From positions 10,506 to 66,415 of the forward strand of contig CAJTZQ010000009.1 in assembly GCA_910583795.1 (NCBI GenBank): DNA of 55,910 nt, written 5' to 3'. Source of the stretch: an uncultured Muribaculaceae bacterium (GTDB taxonomy: Bacteria; Bacteroidota; Bacteroidia; Bacteroidales; Muribaculaceae). Position numbers and translations under genes: made by a program. The notes under the pieces were generated by a model. The model saw only the letters and a program-made list of their open reading frames with translations. It did not search any database and was not told the origin of the DNA. Positions 1 to 7,911 of the stretch are shown in pieces. Position 1 is the stretch's first letter, and every line of letters begins with the position of its first letter.

Positions 1-24
1 TTAAGTTTAGCAAGCTAAACTTAA
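1..24 (-). terminator. Inverted repeat after serB, probable terminator
   Basis: A perfect 11-bp inverted repeat (TTAAGTTTAGC, 2-nt spacer, GCTAAACTTAA) ends 4 nt beyond the serB stop codon. It would fold in the serB transcript. Any U-tract lies outside the window, so termination is inferred from position and symmetry. The core GTTTAGC/GCTAAAC recurs at 15143-15158 inside another inverted-repeat element. Confidence 0.55.
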
Positions 25-28
25 ATCC

Positions 29-1270
29 CTAATTCTTTTGGGGAGTGATATAGGAGTCTTTGAAGCCGAGGAAATAGAGAACTCCATCTATTCCGATTGT
101 TGAGATACTCTGACTTGCCTCAGCCTTCACCTTAGGTTTGGCATGGAATGCAATCCCTAATCCTGCCTCCGAAAGCATCGGGAGATCATTAGCTCCGTCG
201 CCAACAGCTATGGTCTGCGCAATGTCGATATTCTCAACCTGAGCCAGCAATCTCAGCAATTCCTTCTTACGTTTACCGTCAACGATATCACCGACATGCC
301 GTCCGGTCAACTTTCCGTCAGGACCAATTTCAAGTTCGTTGGCATAGACATAATCAAAATTGTACTTTTGTTTAAGATAATTGCCGAAATAGGTAAATCC
401 CCCTGAAAGAATCGCAGTCTTATATCCGCTACGTTTCAATACAGACATCATCCTGTCTACTCCTTCCGTGATAGGTAAGTTTTCAGCAATCTCCTTCATA
501 ACACTTACATCAAGACCCTTCAGAAGAGCCACACGGCGCTTGAAACTCTCTTCAAAATCAATCTCCCCTCTCATTGCGGATTCAGTGATAGCCCTGACCT
601 CATCCCCTACTCCGGCTCTGTCGGCAAGTTCATCGATAACCTCCGTCCTGATAAGGGTTGAATCCATATCGAAACAGATCAGCCGGCGACAACGACGATA
701 AAGATTATCCTCTTGAAGAGATATATCGTAATTGAGCTTGCTCGACAACTCCATAAGGTCACTCTGCATCTTTAGATGATCAATCGGTGTACCCCTCACA
801 GAAAACTCTATACACGCTTTAGTCGCCGGGAGTTCCTCCTCATTCAAAGGGATACGGCCCGTAAGACGTGAGATAGAGTCGATATTAAGCCCTTGCTCCG
901 TGATGACGCGCGTGGTCTCACAAATCTGTCTTGAAGTGATCTTCCTGCCAAGAATGGTGATAATGTAACGGTTCTTACCCTGCATACTTACCCATTCGTT
1001 GTATTCTTCCTCAGAGACGATATTGAAGTTGACCTGCACCTTGAGATCACTCGTCTTGAAAAGCAGTTCCTTCAATATTTCGCCACTCTTACGGCTGTCA
1101 GTCTTGAAAAGAATACCTAATGACAACGTGTGATGAATATCAGCCTGACCCATGTCAAGGATATCCGCGTCGTAACGTGCCAGAATTTCCGTCAGCGCCG
1201 TAGTCACGCCGCAGCGGTCGGCACCTGATATATTTATGAGAATCAATTCTCTTTTAGCTTCTTTTTCCAT
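29..1270 (-). CDS. serB: Phosphoserine phosphatase with N-terminal ACT domains
   Basis: SerB removes the phosphate of O-phosphoserine, the last step of serine synthesis in the cytoplasm. The first ~170 residues look like two ACT-type regulatory domains (for example ELILINISGADRCG and RYIITILGRKITSRQI). The HAD phosphatase core follows, with catalytic DMDST (nucleophile D201, acid D203), then ILSGGFTYFG and the metal-binding GDGANDLPML. I start at the ATG at 1270 (MEKEAKRELI, 413 residues). The frame extends upstream to 1318, but those 16 residues precede the family's first ACT strand. It follows the DUF349 gene by 68 nt on the same strand and is probably its operon partner. The inverted repeat at 1-24 is the likely end of the transcript. 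The family assignment is firm; domain borders are approximate. Confidence 0.95.
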   Translation of the reverse strand: MEKEAKRELILINISGADRCGVTTALTEILARYDADILDMGQADIHHTLSLGILFKTDSRKSGEILKELLFKTSDLKVQVNFNIVSEEEYNEWVSMQGKNRYIITILGRKITSRQICETTRVITEQGLNIDSISRLTGRIPLNEEELPATKACIEFSVRGTPIDHLKMQSDLMELSSKLNYDISLQEDNLYRRCRRLICFDMDSTLIRTEVIDELADRAGVGDEVRAITESAMRGEIDFEESFKRRVALLKGLDVSVMKEIAENLPITEGVDRMMSVLKRSGYKTAILSGGFTYFGNYLKQKYNFDYVYANELEIGPDGKLTGRHVGDIVDGKRKKELLRLLAQVENIDIAQTIAVGDGANDLPMLSEAGLGIAFHAKPKVKAEASQSISTIGIDGVLYFLGFKDSYITPQKN

Positions 1271-1338
1271 ATAAACCAAAACAAGACGACACCAAGCGTA
1301 TATGATGTCGTCTTGCAAATTAAGTCATAATAATTGTT

Positions 1339-3354
1339 TTACTCTGCAACAGAATCTTTTTCCTGTTTGTCAAGAACCGCGATCTTCTCCTTGATCTGGG
1401 CGATATCCTCTTTAGTCTTCTGAATTCTCCGTTCAAGATCCTTCATAAGGGAATTACCTGCGGATGATTTCACATTGAAGAATCCGAGATTATTCTCAAT
1501 AGTCTTCAATTCAGCCTGACGGCTTTCAAGAGCACGCATGAGGCGGTCGCGCTCCCTGCCGAGTCTGTTACCGTCACCTTCCATCTTCTTGACCTCACCT
1601 TCGAAACGACGCATGCGCTGACGGGATTCACGAAGATCGAATGCGCTGAACAAACGGTCGAGTTGTGCACGATAGTCGGCATTGACAGTATCTTTCTGCT
1701 TGAAAGGTACGTGTCCTATCTTTTGCCATTCAGCCTGAAGGTCGCGTACAGTGCCTATCACATCCTTGCGCTCTGCATCTTCAGGGATAGCTGCGAGACG
1801 TTCGATAACAGATCTCTTTGCCTTAAGGTTTTCAGTCTCCTCGTCGCGGCGACCGTTCAGAAGTTTCTTACGTGCATCATGGAATGAATCCACTGCAGCG
1901 CAGAAGCGTTTCCATACCTCATCACCCTGTTTGCGGCGAACGACTCCCACAGTTCGCCATTCCTTCTGAAGAGCTACCATCTCATCGTAAGCGGCACGAT
2001 CCTCAAAACGGTCTTTAAGTGCCTCAGCCTTCTCACATAGAACCTCTTTCTTTGCAAGATTGTCTCTGAATTCCTCCTTGGTTTTCTTGAAATATTCCGC
2101 TTTTGCAGTGAAAAAATCATCACATGCCTTGCGGAATCTCGCAAATAACTGGGCATTTACCTTTCTTGACGCAAATCCGAGACCTTTCCATTCGTTCTGA
2201 AGTTCGATAATCTCTTTTGTCACCTTGTCCCAATCGGCAAAATTTTTGAGAGCAGCGATGTCGATAGACTCAGCTTTCTCACATAATGCAGTCTTGGCAT
2301 CCTCGTTTGCCTGTTCTGTAGCCTTGCGTTCGGTAAAATAGTCCTGATGACGCTTGTTGATGATTGTGGATGCCTCCTTAAACTGATTCCATATCTCTTC
2401 ACGGATCTCACGTGCCACCGGACCAATCTCTCTCCACTGCTCATGGAGAGACTGAAGACGCTTGAAGGCGTCGATAGGATCTTCAACTTCCGTAAGCTCT
2501 TTGGCTTTCTCTACAAGGGCTGTCTTCAATTCAAGATTTTTCTTGAAGTCAAGATCGCGAAGCTCCTTGTTCATTTTGAGACGGTCGTAGAACTGCTCAA
2601 CCGCAGTCTGATATGCTTTCCACACATCATTATCCATACCGGCGGGGACTTCACCCACGGCTTTAAAATCCTGCTGAAACTGTTGGAATTTTGGGAAATG
2701 AACATTGATATTATCAATATCCTCGGCAATAGCTTTCAATTCACCGATAATCCTGTTTTTCTCCTCAAGATTCTTACGGCGCTCCTCCTCTTTTTCCTCA
2801 AGATACACATTGCGTTTTTCGCGGAATTCAGCAAGGAGATCCTTGATTATAACTTCATTCTCATCAGGAGTGGCAGAGAAAGCCTCAGGATCATTGCCTG
2901 CAGCTACAAAAGCCTCGAGTTCTTCTGAAAGCTGACGATTGTGAAGGGTGTAGAATGCCTGTTTGATTGCCGCAACTTCTTTGTGCGCCTCCATATCTCC
3001 ACCGGCGATGATAGCCCGGAGAGCCTCAACCATTTCTGGTTTAGACATGGAATGATAGTTGGGTGAAGGTTCCTCCTTGGCATCTTCCGCCTTGTCGGCA
3101 GCCTCCGCAAGATCAAGTGCCGGGGAAGACTCTTCGGCACAAACATTCACTGACTCGCATTCATTTGTCTGCTCTACGGCATCCGCAGCCTCGGCTATAT
3201 CGAGCGACGGGGATGTTTCGTTGGCACATGCGTTCTCACATACGGCATTCTCCTTTTCAGAAGATGCTTCTGACTTCAACGCTTCGGCATTTGCCTCGGC
3301 GTCTACACGGTTAAGGTCTGCCTCTAAGGGCGACAGCTTATCAAGCTCATTCAT
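1339..3354 (-). CDS. DUF349 repeat protein
   Basis: This is a cytoplasmic protein of 671 residues with no established enzymatic function. An acidic, low-complexity N-terminus of about 110 residues (Glu/Ala/Asn rich, with two near-copies of SSPALDLAEAAD) precedes a charged helical region. Five DUF349 repeats follow, each recognisable by a conserved Trp-Gly core, for example HEQWREIGPVAREIREEIW, QNEWKGLGFASRKVNA, QKEWRTVGVVRRKQGDEVW and QAEWQKIGHVPFKQKD. The C-terminus is a predicted coiled coil (RDRLMRALESRQAELKTIEN onward). I start at the ATG at 3354 (MNELDKLSPLE); an upstream start at 3387 would add 11 residues. A promoter match lies at 3463-3493 and serB follows directly. Family membership is clear, the role is unknown. 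Confidence 0.9.
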   Translation of the reverse strand: MNELDKLSPLEADLNRVDAEANAEALKSEASSEKENAVCENACANETSPSLDIAEAADAVEQTNECESVNVCAEESSPALDLAEAADKAEDAKEEPSPNYHSMSKPEMVEALRAIIAGGDMEAHKEVAAIKQAFYTLHNRQLSEELEAFVAAGNDPEAFSATPDENEVIIKDLLAEFREKRNVYLEEKEEERRKNLEEKNRIIGELKAIAEDIDNINVHFPKFQQFQQDFKAVGEVPAGMDNDVWKAYQTAVEQFYDRLKMNKELRDLDFKKNLELKTALVEKAKELTEVEDPIDAFKRLQSLHEQWREIGPVAREIREEIWNQFKEASTIINKRHQDYFTERKATEQANEDAKTALCEKAESIDIAALKNFADWDKVTKEIIELQNEWKGLGFASRKVNAQLFARFRKACDDFFTAKAEYFKKTKEEFRDNLAKKEVLCEKAEALKDRFEDRAAYDEMVALQKEWRTVGVVRRKQGDEVWKRFCAAVDSFHDARKKLLNGRRDEETENLKAKRSVIERLAAIPEDAERKDVIGTVRDLQAEWQKIGHVPFKQKDTVNADYRAQLDRLFSAFDLRESRQRMRRFEGEVKKMEGDGNRLGRERDRLMRALESRQAELKTIENNLGFFNVKSSAGNSLMKDLERRIQKTKEDIAQIKEKIAVLDKQEKDSVAE

Positions 3355-3462
3355 AGCTGACAGGTAGATTTTGTTCGGACTGCACATAATCCCTATATTT
3401 TCTGGGCAACATCCCTCATCGAGATTTATGCATGCAGTCGTCTTGGTTGCTTATTTATGCGC

Positions 3463-3493
3463 CAAAATTAACAAATAATTGTCAAACAACAAA
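3463..3493 (-). promoter_or_regulatory. Bacteroidota-type promoter for the DUF349-serB pair
   Basis: On the minus strand TTTG (3490-3493) is followed after exactly 19 nt by TAATTTTG (3463-3470), matching the Bacteroides consensus TTTG-N19-TAnnTTTG. Transcription would start near 3456, leaving a leader of about 100 nt before the ATG at 3354. It also lies within 20 nt of the stop codon of the upstream cyclophilin gene, so that gene has its own transcript or reads through. Confidence 0.6.
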
Positions 3494-3512
3494 TTTTAAC
3501 GCATTTTTATTT

Positions 3513-4358
3513 TCAATTATTTTTCTTTATCACTTTTGCAGAAAGGACACGGATATCCTCTTTAGGACGATCGGCGGCATCGGTCTCGGCTTTCTGGATC
3601 TTCTCAACAACATCCATACCTTTTACAACTTCTCCGAAGACAGTGTAACCACCGTCAAGGTGAGGAGTTCCTCCAATAGTGGAATAATCCGCCTTTATAT
3701 TTTCTGGCATTTCTTCCACATCTATTTTCTCTTCTGTCTCCTTAATAAGCTGTTGACGAAGTTCCTCAAGCTTTTCGTTGTCGCCGGCACGCTGAAGAGT
3801 CTGAATGCTGTCGCGATGTTCGTATGCAAGTTTCTGGAAATAATCCTGAAGAGCCTTCGACCGCTTTTTATAGTCTGAGATCTCGAGTTGGCGCTCGCTA
3901 TATTTATTACCAGTCACAATATAGAATTGAGATCCTGACGAACGCTTTTCAGGATTGACAGCATCAGCAGTACGGGCTGCCGCTATCGCACCATACTTAT
4001 GATAGTGTTTCGGATAAAGGATTTCAGCCTCTATAGTGTAGCTGGGATCACCGTCACCAAGCATTGCCCCGGCTGGTGCATTCTTTGAATTGGGATCGCC
4101 GGTCTGCACCATAAACTGATCAATCACACGATGAAAAAGAACCCCATCGTAAAAACCTTCACCCACGAGTTTCAAGAAATTGTCGCGGTGAAGAGGGGTG
4201 TCATTAAATAGCTCGACAGTTATATCGCCCATTGTTGTCTTAAGTTCAACAAGAGCATCGTTGGGATCGATAGGTTTCACCTCTTCCATTGTTGTTTGAG
4301 AAAACGCACCCGCCACACCGATAAACAGAGAGGCGACTGCCGTAAATATTTTTTTCAT
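3513..4358 (-). CDS. Secreted cyclophilin-type peptidyl-prolyl isomerase
   Basis: This is a probable periplasmic cis-trans prolyl isomerase of 281 residues. Residues 1-20 (MKKIFTAVASLFIGVAGAFS) form a Sec signal peptide without a lipobox cysteine. The cyclophilin fold is shown by VELKTTMGDITVELFND, the active-site FHRVIDQFMVQTGDPN, SGSQFYIVTGNKYS, and GGTPHLDGGYTVFGEVVKGMDVV. Between the last two motifs (about residues 153-225) sits a highly charged, helical insertion of roughly 70 residues that replaces the short loop of compact cyclophilins. It has no obvious operon partner. Downstream is the promoter of the next gene; upstream is a spacer with heptamer repeats. The fold is certain, the physiological substrate is unknown. 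Confidence 0.92.
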   Translation of the reverse strand: MKKIFTAVASLFIGVAGAFSQTTMEEVKPIDPNDALVELKTTMGDITVELFNDTPLHRDNFLKLVGEGFYDGVLFHRVIDQFMVQTGDPNSKNAPAGAMLGDGDPSYTIEAEILYPKHYHKYGAIAAARTADAVNPEKRSSGSQFYIVTGNKYSERQLEISDYKKRSKALQDYFQKLAYEHRDSIQTLQRAGDNEKLEELRQQLIKETEEKIDVEEMPENIKADYSTIGGTPHLDGGYTVFGEVVKGMDVVEKIQKAETDAADRPKEDIRVLSAKVIKKNN

Positions 4359-4377
4359 GAATAAAATCTTAATGTTT

Positions 4378-4412
4378 GTTGGTCAATGATCGTTGGTCGT
4401 TGGACATTAGTC
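4378..4412. repeat. Heptanucleotide repeat island 1a (GTTGGTC-like)
   Basis: Five units in 7-nt register read GTTGGTC, AATGATC, GTTGGTC, GTTGGAC and ATTAGTC. It lies in the spacer upstream of the cyclophilin gene. The 59 nt up to the next island carry no recognisable gene. Confidence 0.6.
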
Positions 4413-4471
4413 GCGAGGTGGATGTTTATGGGAGGTATGGCTTAAGAACTATTTGAAGCCTACACATGACT

Positions 4472-4506
4472 CTTAAACCTTAAACCCTAAACTCTAAACC
4501 ATAAAC
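4472..4506. repeat. Heptanucleotide repeat island 1b (CTTAAAC-like)
   Basis: Five units in 7-nt register read CTTAAAC, CTTAAAC, CCTAAAC, TCTAAAC and CATAAAC. The island ends 3 nt from the stop codon of the minus-strand gene at 4510-4884. In that gene's sense direction it reads as G/T-rich GTTTARG units. Confidence 0.7.
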
Positions 4507-4509
4507 CAA

Positions 4510-4884
4510 TTAGATTACATCCGCAGGATAAATTCTCTTGTAAATCCTACGGAAATTATCATCCGTTTTAATCAACTCTTCCGATCGTTCCTTATAGTCC
4601 ACTCCCCACAATGCCTCAAGTAGAGATCCTATATAACGGCGTTCCCTGTCTTTAGATATAGCCGCCTCAATCAGAGGAGGAAGCCAGGGAGAAAATGTAT
4701 CGTGGTCTATAGCATTTAAAAACCGAGCCGTGCTTGCCAAAAACTGACCCGAACAATCCACTCTTTTAAGATTGTCGATTAATTCTTGCATATGCTCACC
4801 AACCTTGTCTACATTGTTGACAATGTATTCGTATGTTGACATTCCATCCGGATCATTTTCCAGATTTTTTAATATCGATTCCAT
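4510..4884 (-). CDS. Small conserved-looking protein of unknown function
   Basis: The product is 124 residues, acidic and probably all-helical, with no signal peptide or membrane segment, so it should be cytoplasmic. I do not recognise a family. Visible landmarks are FLASTARFLNAIDHDTFSPWLPPLIEAA (quoted here only as the stretch around residues 48-75) and a C-terminal RRIYKRIYPADVI. The start ATG at 4884 is supported by a TATTTTTG box (4905-4912) placed about 20 nt upstream on the same strand. It is divergently arranged with the kinase-like gene at 5035. Heptamer island 1b begins 3 nt after its stop. Codon use and the clean ATG make it a likely real gene; no function is proposed. Confidence 0.65.
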   Translation of the reverse strand: MESILKNLENDPDGMSTYEYIVNNVDKVGEHMQELIDNLKRVDCSGQFLASTARFLNAIDHDTFSPWLPPLIEAAISKDRERRYIGSLLEALWGVDYKERSEELIKTDDNFRRIYKRIYPADVI

Positions 4885-4973
4885 GATTGTTACTTTTTAT
4901 CACGCAAAAATAGATATTTTTACCCAATTACATAAAATAAACGCCATAATTTTTCTATATAAATCTGATTTAT

Positions 4974-4981
4974 TAATTTTG
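4974..4981 (+). promoter_or_regulatory. Minus-7 promoter element for the kinase-like gene
   Basis: TAATTTTG matches the Bacteroides -7 consensus TAnnTTTG. The -33 region is only T-rich (TTTT at 4950-4953) with a spacing of 20 nt. A start near 4988 would give a leader of about 47 nt. Confidence 0.4.
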
Positions 4982-5034
4982 CATCTATAAAAACGCAAGT
5001 TTCCGAGTTCCCGGAAACGAAAATTCTACCTTTT

Positions 5035-5712
5035 ATGCAAAATGGTTCAGACAAAGACAATCGAAAATATCCGCCACAAAACGGAAACACCGTTATCGTC
5101 ATCGGACGCCAGTTTGGCAGCGGGGGCAGAAGAATCGGCAAACTGATTGCACAACGCCTCGGCTTCGGATATTACGATAAAGAACTTCTTGCCGAAGCTG
5201 CTCAAAGTTTAGGATTTTCTCAAGATATTTTCGCTGCTCACGACGAGCGTAAGCCTTCACCATTGAGGTCACTACTTCAAGGGCTATATGGCATTGCAGA
5301 CAATTTCCACGACACTTCAATTTGCGGAGAAAGTCTTTACCACGCACAAAGCGACGTGATCAAGAAAATATGTGAGAAAGAACCATGCGTCATTGTAGGA
5401 AGAACTGCGGATTACATCCTGAGAGAACATCCGGGACTGATCAGCGTTTTTCTGCACGCCCCAATTGAAATCAGGGCACATCAGATTGTAATGCGGGGAG
5501 ATGCCCCCGATGAATCGTCTGCTGCAGAGCTTGCAAGGAAAAACGATCGAGAAAGGGAGAGTTTCTACAATTATTACACAGGTGGAGGATGGGGCAAGGC
5601 ATCCAACTATCATATCACAATCGATGCTTCAAGCATAGATTACGAAAAGATAGCTGAAATCATCATCGCCTTCGCAAAAGCGAAAGGAGTTGTGAGGGTT
5701 GAGGGTTTGTAG
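5035..5712 (+). CDS. Cytidylate kinase-like family protein
   Basis: This is a P-loop nucleotide kinase-like protein of 225 residues, similar to the cytidylate kinase-like (AAK6/Cmk2) group widespread in Bacteroidota and Firmicutes. The phosphate-binding loop is GRQFGSGGRRIG at residues 24-35. CVIVGRTADYIL and the Arg-rich NDRERESFYNYYTG region resemble the lid and NMP-binding parts of the family. It is not the canonical cmk, so the substrate should not be assumed. The last residues (VVRVEGL) and the stop codon are encoded inside a heptanucleotide repeat island, so the C-terminus may be eroded or variable. It lies upstream of rnpB on the same strand, separated by two repeat islands. Confidence 0.8.
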   Translation: MQNGSDKDNRKYPPQNGNTVIVIGRQFGSGGRRIGKLIAQRLGFGYYDKELLAEAAQSLGFSQDIFAAHDERKPSPLRSLLQGLYGIADNFHDTSICGESLYHAQSDVIKKICEKEPCVIVGRTADYILREHPGLISVFLHAPIEIRAHQIVMRGDAPDESSAAELARKNDRERESFYNYYTGGGWGKASNYHITIDASSIDYEKIAEIIIAFAKAKGVVRVEGL

Positions 5713-5749
5713 TTTAGAGTTGAGGGTTTATAGTTGAGGGTTGAGAGTT
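5694..5749. repeat. Heptanucleotide repeat island 2a (GAGGGTT-like)
   Basis: Eight units in strict 7-nt register run GAGGGTT, GAGGGTT, TGTAGTT, TAGAGTT, GAGGGTT, TATAGTT, GAGGGTT, GAGAGTT. The first two units and part of the third are coding and contain the stop codon (5710-5712) of the kinase-like gene. Confidence 0.8.
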
Positions 5750-5780
5750 TAAGAATAATTTGAGACCACAGATCACAAAC

Positions 5781-5864
5781 CATACAACATACAACATAAA
5801 ACATACGACATACAACATAAAACATACAACATACAACATAAAACATACAACATAAAACATACAG
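5781..5864. repeat. Heptanucleotide repeat island 2b (CATACAA/CATAAAA)
   Basis: Twelve consecutive 7-nt units alternate between CATACAA and CATAAAA, with one CATACGA and a final CATACAG. The last unit overlaps the first 4 nt of the rnpB P1 stem. The sequence family differs from the adjacent island 2a, but the period is the same. Confidence 0.85.
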
Positions 5865-6215
5865 AAGAGAGGTCTGTCGCTTGAAGAATAATGCTTCAAG
5901 AGGAAAGTCCGGGCAACATAGGGCACCATGTTTCCTAACGGGAAGCCGGCGGCGACGCCGGGGATAAGTGACAGAAAATAACCGCCTCCCCTGGGAGGTA
6001 AGGGTGAAAAGGCGGGGTAAGAGCCCACCGGATTTCGTGGTGACACGAGATGCCGCACATCCCATGGGTTGCAATGCCAAATATACCGGCAGCTAAGGAT
6101 TGCCCGTCCATTGCCGGGGGGTAGGCTGCTTGAGCCCGCGGGCGACCGCGCGGAGTAGATAAATGACAGACACCGCCATTTTGGCGGCACATAACCCGGC
6201 TTACATCTCTTCTGT
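5861..6215 (+). ncRNA. rnpB: RNase P RNA (bacterial type A)
   Basis: This is the catalytic RNA of ribonuclease P, which matures tRNA 5' ends. The P1 stem pairs ACAGAAGAGA (5861-5870) with TCTCTTCTGT (6206-6215). A P3 hairpin (CTTGAAG/CTTCAAG) follows. The universal GAGGAAAGTCCGGGC (5900-5914) pairs with the 3' block ACATAACCCGGCTTAC (6189-6204) to form the P4 core. In between are the conserved AGGGTGAAAAGGCGGGGTAA and GGTAGGCTGCTTGAGCCCG segments. At about 355 nt the length fits the family. An intrinsic terminator follows 6 nt later. No TAnnTTTG promoter is visible next to the 5' end, because that space is filled by repeat island 2b. The ends come from P1 pairing and could shift by a few nucleotides. 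Confidence 0.96.
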
Positions 6216-6220
6216 CTTAT

Positions 6221-6258
6221 AAAATCCGGAGAATGCAAACGCTTCTCCGGATTTTTTT
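6221..6258 (+). terminator. Intrinsic terminator of rnpB
   Basis: The stem AATCCGGAGAA/TTCTCCGGATT (6223-6233 with 6243-6253) encloses a 9-nt loop, and a run of seven T (6252-6258) overlaps and follows its 3' arm. It is a textbook Rho-independent terminator. Confidence 0.9.
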
Positions 6259-6351
6259 GAACAATTCTATCCCCTCCTGCATTTATCTTTAATAAAGACG
6301 TCACCTCTCTCCCGGAAACCCACCCTCTCCAAAGCGCGGAGCTGTCCTGTT

Positions 6352-6412
6352 CAAAAGCGCAGCTTTTGCCTCTCTAAACCCATATATTTGCCTCTCTAAC
6401 CACATATATAAG
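6352..6412. repeat. Small hairpin and 22-bp tandem duplication before the YihY gene
   Basis: A 7-bp hairpin (CAAAAGC-GCA-GCTTTTG, 6352-6368) is followed by two imperfect 22-bp copies at 6369-6390 and 6391-6412. Both begin CCTCTCTAA and share about 18 of 22 positions. The second copy ends 3 nt before the ATG at 6416. The first copy contains TATATTTG (6383-6390), a possible -7 promoter box. The rest of 6259-6351 shows nothing recognisable. Confidence 0.5.
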
Positions 6413-6415
6413 CCA

Positions 6416-7843
6416 ATGTCTGACAACAAAGAATCTTTTATAACCAAAATGATAAACAAGGCTTCAAACCTTGTCAACTACTGCTGGACCGGCGTATGGC
6501 ACGAAACCCGCGACACCACAGGAATCAGAATCCTAAAAGTGGTAAATCTCTCTGTAAGATCATTCCTCGACCGTGATTTACAGACTAAATCAATGTCACT
6601 GACATATTCAACTGTGCTCGCTATTGTGCCGGCTCTCGCCTTATTGTTTGCAATAGGAAGAGGGTTCGGGTTTCAATCTCTCCTGGAAGAACAATTGTTC
6701 AAAAGTTTTCCGGCACAAAAACAAGGCATATCATTCGCCCTTAAATTTGTAGATTCTTATCTTCAGGAAGCATCCCAGGGAATATTCGTAGGGATAGGTA
6801 TAATTTTCCTTTTGTGGACCCTGATCTCATTGCTATCATATATCGAGGCGGCTTTCAACGGAGTATGGGACGTGAAACACGACCGATCCTTTTATCAGAA
6901 AGTTACAGACTATATCGCAATCTGCCTCATGGTTCCTGTGCTTATGATATGCTCATCGGGCGTCTCAATTTTCATGTCGGCAACCATTCAAGACAACTCT
7001 CATCTTGCTTTCCTGACCCCTCTCGTAAACACAGCACTCGAGATAGCGCCCCTGATACTTGCGTGGCTTGCTTTCTCTCTGTCGTTTTTCCTTATTCCCA
7101 ATACGAAAGTACAGTTCAAATATGCAGCCATTGCCGGTGCATTATGCGCAATTTTGTTTCAAATTCTACAGCTTCTCTTCGTCAACGGTCAGATCTATGT
7201 GTCGAAATACAACGCCATATACGGTTCGTTTTCTTTCCTGCCGTTATTGCTAATCTGGCTGCAGCTATCATGGCTCATACTTCTTGCCGGATGCGTTCTG
7301 ACATATTCACTCCAAAATGTTTTTGCTTTCAACTTTTTAGGCAACCTCAATAAAATATCTACAAATTATTTGAGAAAAGTGACCATAATACTGACAGCGG
7401 CAATAGTGGGGCGATTCCGAAAAGGGAAGAAACCTCTCACAAGGTCTCAACTAAGTTTTTATTATGACATTCCATTAAGAGTGGTGACCGGGATTTGTGA
7501 AAACCTCAACAAAGCAGGACTTGCCAATTATATTGTATTGCCGAATGACAAGATCGGAGTTGCGCCGGCAGTTGAGACAGGAACGCTGACCGTCGGAGGA
7601 CTCTTGTCGAGACTTGACCATGTAGGCAGTCATGATTTCATACCGCGTTTTGCAATCGTATATGCCCGAATTCTAACCAAAATCGATGCTTGGCTCAAAG
7701 AAGCATATGACGCGCTCGACAATAAATTGATTTCAGATATCGATCTTCCGGAAGACGCCGACAAAGAACAGACAATAATCGAAACTGACAAACCATTCCT
7801 GAAAAATGACGACATGGGAGCAGATGTTGGCAACGGAATATGA
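6416..7843 (+). CDS. YihY/BrkB family inner-membrane protein
   Basis: This is a polytopic inner-membrane protein of 475 residues in the UPF0761/YihY family. The YihY core spans roughly residues 40-310, with about six hydrophobic segments (for example LTYSTVLAIVPALALLFAIG and ILFQILQLLFVNGQIYVSKY). It carries the family signatures YIEAAFNGVWDV and YGSFSFLPLLLIWLQLSW. Residues ~320-475 form a soluble C-terminal extension. Part of it, SQLSFYYDIPLRVVTGICEN, resembles a winged helix, as in other Bacteroidota members. The old name ribonuclease BN is wrong for this family. The molecular role is not established. The start at 6416 sits right after the tandem duplication. Confidence 0.9.
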   Translation: MSDNKESFITKMINKASNLVNYCWTGVWHETRDTTGIRILKVVNLSVRSFLDRDLQTKSMSLTYSTVLAIVPALALLFAIGRGFGFQSLLEEQLFKSFPAQKQGISFALKFVDSYLQEASQGIFVGIGIIFLLWTLISLLSYIEAAFNGVWDVKHDRSFYQKVTDYIAICLMVPVLMICSSGVSIFMSATIQDNSHLAFLTPLVNTALEIAPLILAWLAFSLSFFLIPNTKVQFKYAAIAGALCAILFQILQLLFVNGQIYVSKYNAIYGSFSFLPLLLIWLQLSWLILLAGCVLTYSLQNVFAFNFLGNLNKISTNYLRKVTIILTAAIVGRFRKGKKPLTRSQLSFYYDIPLRVVTGICENLNKAGLANYIVLPNDKIGVAPAVETGTLTVGGLLSRLDHVGSHDFIPRFAIVYARILTKIDAWLKEAYDALDNKLISDIDLPEDADKEQTIIETDKPFLKNDDMGADVGNGI

Positions 7844-7911
7844 CAATTTGTGTGTTATACAACATGATTTCAGAATTTTTTTGCGCAAATATTTGATTTA
7901 TTTAGAAAATA

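Noticed and set aside
1663..3367. Plus-strand open frames over the DUF349 gene
   Set aside because: They are antisense shadows of a high-quality coding region with five protein repeats and carry no recognisable motifs.
5781..5864. Possible CRISPR array
   Set aside because: The repeat unit is 7 nt with no spacers and no cas genes nearby; it is a simple tandem array.
5640..6304. Open reading frames of 85-196 codons on the minus strand over rnpB
   Set aside because: They lie antisense to the RNase P RNA and repeat island 2b. Their repetitive Tyr/Val/Cys-rich sequence is just the heptamer array translated.
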